Below, one piece after another: positions 6,559-8,182 of a stretch of 8,182 nt of DNA. Location: assembly GCA_030626365.1 (NCBI GenBank), contig DAOUPC010000114.1, positions 1 through 8,182 on the forward strand. The letters are read 5' to 3'. Positions within the stretch are counted from its first letter, which is position 1; each line of letters begins with the position of its first letter. Both the position numbers and the translations under genes were made by a program. Source of the DNA: Paracoccaceae bacterium. Its GTDB lineage: Bacteria > Pseudomonadota > Alphaproteobacteria > Rhodobacterales > Rhodobacteraceae. Below the pieces are notes generated by a model. The model worked only from the letters and a program-made list of their open reading frames with translations. It was not told the DNA's origin and searched no databases.

Positions 6559-7334
6559 GATCCGTCATCTCCCAGCACTTTTAGTCGCTCGGCAACCCCG
6601 TCAAGCATCGGGCGGAACGCATCGCCCGGACGCCTGTCGATGATGATCCGGTCAACATCCGTGATATTTCCACCAACCGCCGGGGCAACCCTGCCGAATT
6701 TACTGCTGTCGGCCACCAGAACGGACATCCGGCAATTGGCCCGTATCTTTTCACGGACCCGCACTTCGGAGCCGTGAAAATCCAGAAGGGTGCCGTCCTC
6801 ATCAATGCCCGCCACCCCGAAAAACCCGATTTCAGCCCGATGGTTGTCAAAAAGCGCGACCACCTCATCGCCCAGAATGTCCCGGTCCGGCAGGCGAACC
6901 TCTCCGCCCGGCAGAATAATGCGATTGGTTGGTTCGTGGCTTAGGGCCATGGCCGCGTTCAGATTGTTGGTAACAATCGTCAGTCGTTTGGTATCTTTCA
7001 GCGCATCGGCAACCATCATGGGTGTCGTGCCGATGGAAATAAAGATCGTCGCACCATCACCAACAAATTTTGCGGCCTCTCTTGCGATGGCGCGTTTGGC
7101 CGTGGGGTTTTGTGCGGTCCGCAGATCATAGGACGTGTTTATCGCCCCCTCAAAAGGTCCGGCCCCACCATGCCTGCGGCGCAACAGGTTTGCGTCGCTC
7201 AGCGTGTTGATATCCCGGCGAACGGTTTGCGCGGACACCCCGAGTTCCCCTGACAGGACCTCGACCGTCATAAAGTTTTGCTGCCGGGTCAGCTCAATAA
7301 TCCGATCTCTGCGTTGTTTTGTCTTTTTGGACAT
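6555..7334 (-). CDS. DeoR-family transcriptional regulator, GlpR-like
   Basis: This 259-residue regulator has an N-terminal DeoR-type winged helix-turn-helix at about 5-57. The recognition helix is SAQTVRRDINTL (34-45), and the wing ends in LRRRHGGA. The C-terminal DeoRC sugar-phosphate sensor domain (about 75-240) carries the GATIFISIGTTP, IVTNNLNAA, PGGEVR and SKFGR motifs. The GVAGIDEDGTLL and SEVRVREKI stretches are strikingly like E. coli GlpR, whose effector is glycerol 3-phosphate. The ATG at 7332-7334 has GGAG about 12 nt upstream. The gene overlaps ugpC by 4 nt, so it is co-transcribed with the transporter it probably controls. A palindrome overlapping its predicted -10 suggests self-repression, relieved by a phosphorylated polyol such as glycerol 3-phosphate. 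GlpR-like is a family-level call; another sugar-phosphate effector is possible. Confidence 0.9.
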   Translation of the reverse strand: MSKKTKQRRDRIIELTRQQNFMTVEVLSGELGVSAQTVRRDINTLSDANLLRRRHGGAGPFEGAINTSYDLRTAQNPTAKRAIAREAAKFVGDGATIFISIGTTPMMVADALKDTKRLTIVTNNLNAAMALSHEPTNRIILPGGEVRLPDRDILGDEVVALFDNHRAEIGFFGVAGIDEDGTLLDFHGSEVRVREKIRANCRMSVLVADSSKFGRVAPAVGGNITDVDRIIIDRRPGDAFRPMLDGVAERLKVLGDDGS

Positions 7335-7364
7335 TTACACGCGCTTCTCCATATTCCTGAAAAA

Positions 7365-7392
7365 ATTGTATCGATACGACCAAAAAAGGCAA
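7365..7392 (-). promoter_or_regulatory. Candidate sigma-70-type promoter of the regulator-ugp operon
   Basis: On the minus strand TTGCCT (7392-7387; 4 of 6 to TTGACA) and TACAAT (7370-7365; 5 of 6 to TATAAT) are 16 nt apart. Transcription would begin near 7357, giving a leader of about 23 nt that holds the GGAG ribosome site. The fit of position and spacing is good, but this was picked by eye. Confidence 0.55.
7368..7377. promoter_or_regulatory. Candidate operator palindrome overlapping the -10 element
   Basis: GTATCGATAC is a perfect 10-bp palindrome that shares bases with the predicted -10 TACAAT. Binding of a dimeric repressor here would block RNA polymerase. The ATCG/CGAT core is loosely reminiscent of the TCG/CGA core of GlpR operators, but the match is partial. 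The co-transcribed GlpR-like protein is the natural candidate ligand. Confidence 0.45.
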
Positions 7393-7520
7393 GTAAATTT
7401 TCATATGATCATTTTGTGTGCTGCAAGCTTGCCCGACAGCCCCGCCAATCAAAATTCAAAATTCGCTGTATTCATTTCGCCAAAACGGCGCGCCATCCCA
7501 AGGGGCCACCCGTGCATCTG

Positions 7521-7552
7521 ACAACCCCGCCCCCTGCCTGCGCCGGGGTTGT
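7521..7552. repeat. 9-bp perfect inverted repeat
   Basis: ACAACCCCG (7521-7529) and CGGGGTTGT (7544-7552) are perfect complements around a 14-nt C-rich loop. Neither strand has a T-run after the stem, so it is not an obvious terminator. It may separate the two divergent control regions or be a protein-binding site. Confidence 0.5.
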
Positions 7553-7609
7553 GGTGCCGGACCTAAAATCTTCCAATCCTGATAAATCCTTTATATATCA
7601 ATGTATTGC

Positions 7610-7626
7610 GGCGTTATATAAACGCC
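7610..7626. repeat. 6-bp inverted repeat within an AT-rich patch
   Basis: GGCGTT (7610-7615) and AACGCC (7621-7626) flank the loop ATATA, with TTTC following on the plus strand. It could be a weak plus-strand terminator or a binding site upstream of ctaD; nothing decides between these. Confidence 0.35.
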
Positions 7627-7776
7627 TTTCGGGGCAACCGGGCGGGGTATTCCGACGCATATCACCCGACAGGAACAGCGTGAGGCACGGGGGATGCCCA
7701 CACAGGAAAATTTGCGCGGCAGGGCCAGCAGCACCCTGTAAATTTGGCACAAATCAGGGGGGTGGCGTGATTTTTC

Positions 7777-7790
7777 TTGATCCAGATCAA
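7777..7790. promoter_or_regulatory. FNR/FnrL-type binding site upstream of ctaD
   Basis: TTGATCCAGATCAA is a perfect palindromic match to the FNR-family consensus TTGAT-N4-ATCAA. It is centred 108 bp before the ctaD ATG. In alphaproteobacteria such sites serve FnrL-type oxygen sensors or the related nitric-oxide-responsive Dnr/NnrR regulators. An aa3 oxidase is a high-oxygen terminal oxidase, so repression at low oxygen is a reasonable guess. The sign cannot be told without the transcription start. Confidence 0.7.
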
Positions 7791-7880
7791 ATTCCACCAT
7801 TGAAGCAATCAAAATGCCTCTTTAAAACCAGTAACAACCAGCACGCGTCCGGGAACCGGATATCGTGTCAACAAACAACA

Positions 7881-7885
7881 GGAGG
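7881..7885 (+). promoter_or_regulatory. Ribosome binding site of ctaD
   Basis: GGAGG stands 6 nt before the ATG at 7892-7894. With the family-typical N-terminus (MADAAIH) it fixes the start. Confidence 0.8.
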
Positions 7886-7891
7886 CACGCA

Positions 7892-8182
7892 ATGGCAGAC
7901 GCCGCCATTCATGATACCGGGCACGGGGACGGACACGCGGACGAGCGCGGTTTTTTCACCCGCTGGTTCATGTCAACCAACCATAAAGATATCGGCATTC
8001 TCTATCTGGTCGCTTCGGCGCGGGTCGGGTTCATTGCGGTGTCCTTTACCGTCTACATGCGCATGGAGCTCATGGAGCCGGGCGTTCAGTATATGTGCAT
8101 GGAAGGCGCGCGGTTCCTGGTCGATGCCTCGGCCGAATGCACACCCAACGGACATCTCTGGAACGTTCTGATCACCTATCAC
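7892..8182 (+). CDS. ctaD: Cytochrome c oxidase (aa3-type) subunit I, N-terminal part (3' end outside window)
   Basis: The frame gives 97 residues and runs off the window. The N-terminus (MADAAIH, a His/Asp-rich linker, then RGFFTRWFMSTNHKDIGILY at 19-38) and the first membrane helix ending FTVYMRMEL (52-60) are those of Paracoccus/Rhodobacter CtaD. So is the CTPNGHLWNV segment at 83-92. Arg57 aligns with Paracoccus Arg54, which contacts heme a. His97, the last visible residue, falls at the position of the heme a axial ligand in helix II. Subunit I holds heme a, heme a3 and CuB, reduces oxygen to water and pumps protons across the inner membrane. The gene is preceded by a long leader region with an FNR-type box, so it probably has its own promoter. 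An unusual Arg44 lies within helix I. The assignment is secure; only the start of the protein is visible. Confidence 0.95.
   Translation, partial: MADAAIHDTGHGDGHADERGFFTRWFMSTNHKDIGILYLVASARVGFIAVSFTVYMRMELMEPGVQYMCMEGARFLVDASAECTPNGHLWNVLITYH

Larger units (their letters stand above)
7335..7891. other. 557-bp divergent intergenic region between the ugp-like operon and ctaD
   Basis: No gene is convincing here; the longest open frames lack ribosome sites and cross regulatory sequence. The left part (7335-7470) is AT-rich. It holds a minus-strand promoter candidate, three perfect palindromes (7368-7377, 7401-7412 as two overlapping ones, 7423-7432) and a tandem CAAAATT repeat (7450-7463). The middle has a 9-bp inverted repeat (7521-7552), then an AT-rich patch (about 7560-7620) running into a 6-bp stem (7610-7626). 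The right part holds an FNR-type box (7777-7790) and the ctaD leader. I could not settle a -35/-10 pair for ctaD; TTGAAG (7800) with TTTAAA (7821) is the nearest, at a poor 15-nt spacing. Confidence 0.6.

Noticed and set aside
7745..7765. TGGCAC resembling the -24 element of a sigma-54 promoter
   Set aside because: No TTGC-type -12 element follows at the required spacing.
7591..7812. Minus-strand open frame of 73 codons with CVGIPR occurring twice
   Set aside because: No ribosome site, it covers the FNR-type box and hairpin, and the repeated peptide comes only from an imperfect 17-bp repeat (about 13 of 17 identical). Not supported as a gene.
7278..8171. Long plus-strand open frame of 297 codons crossing the regulator start, the spacer and the beginning of ctaD
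   Set aside because: It is out of frame with the clear CtaD protein, overlaps the regulator gene antisense, lacks a ribosome site and shows no recognisable domain.

Overview
The window looks like a chromosomal segment of an alphaproteobacterium, most likely of the Rhodobacterales (Paracoccus/Roseobacter relatives). The clearest pointer is the right-hand gene, whose N-terminal 97 residues closely resemble Paracoccus/Rhodobacter aa3 cytochrome c oxidase subunit I as I remember it. The high-GC codon use and alphaproteobacterial-style ABC operon fit this. No mobile element, CRISPR array, tRNA or rRNA is visible.

Layout. (1) Positions 1-321 (+) are the 3' end of an FAD/NAD(P) oxidoreductase of the sulfide:quinone oxidoreductase type. 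(2) Converging on it, 344-1333 (-) encodes a DUF808/YedI-type inner-membrane protein. (3) A 207-bp gene-free stretch follows. (4) From 7334 leftwards to 1541 runs one compact minus-strand operon: a GlpR-like DeoR-family regulator, a UgpC-type ABC ATPase, a UgpB-type periplasmic binding protein, UgpA- and UgpE-type permeases, and a cytosolic binuclear metallophosphoesterase. Two junctions are 4-nt ATGA overlaps (regulator/ATPase and the two permeases). The ugpB-ugpA gap carries a strong hairpin. (5) A 557-bp divergent intergenic region (7335-7891) holds a candidate promoter with an overlapping palindromic operator for the operon. Nearer the oxidase gene it holds two inverted repeats and a perfect FNR-type box. 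(6) ctaD starts at 7892 (+) and runs off the window.

How it fits together. The binding protein, permeases, ATPase and regulator all point to uptake of sn-glycerol 3-phosphate or glycerophosphodiesters. The last gene is not the GDPD-type phosphodiesterase UgpQ of E. coli. It resembles GpdQ, a metallophosphoesterase known to cleave glycerophosphodiesters. My reading is that intact glycerophosphodiesters are imported and cut inside the cell, under an autoregulated carbon-type repressor rather than an obvious Pho-type control. This is an inferred variant of a known pathway, not a wholly new system. The most interesting details are the esterase substitution, a changed ligand residue in the binding protein, the operator/promoter overlap and the FNR-type box in front of ctaD.
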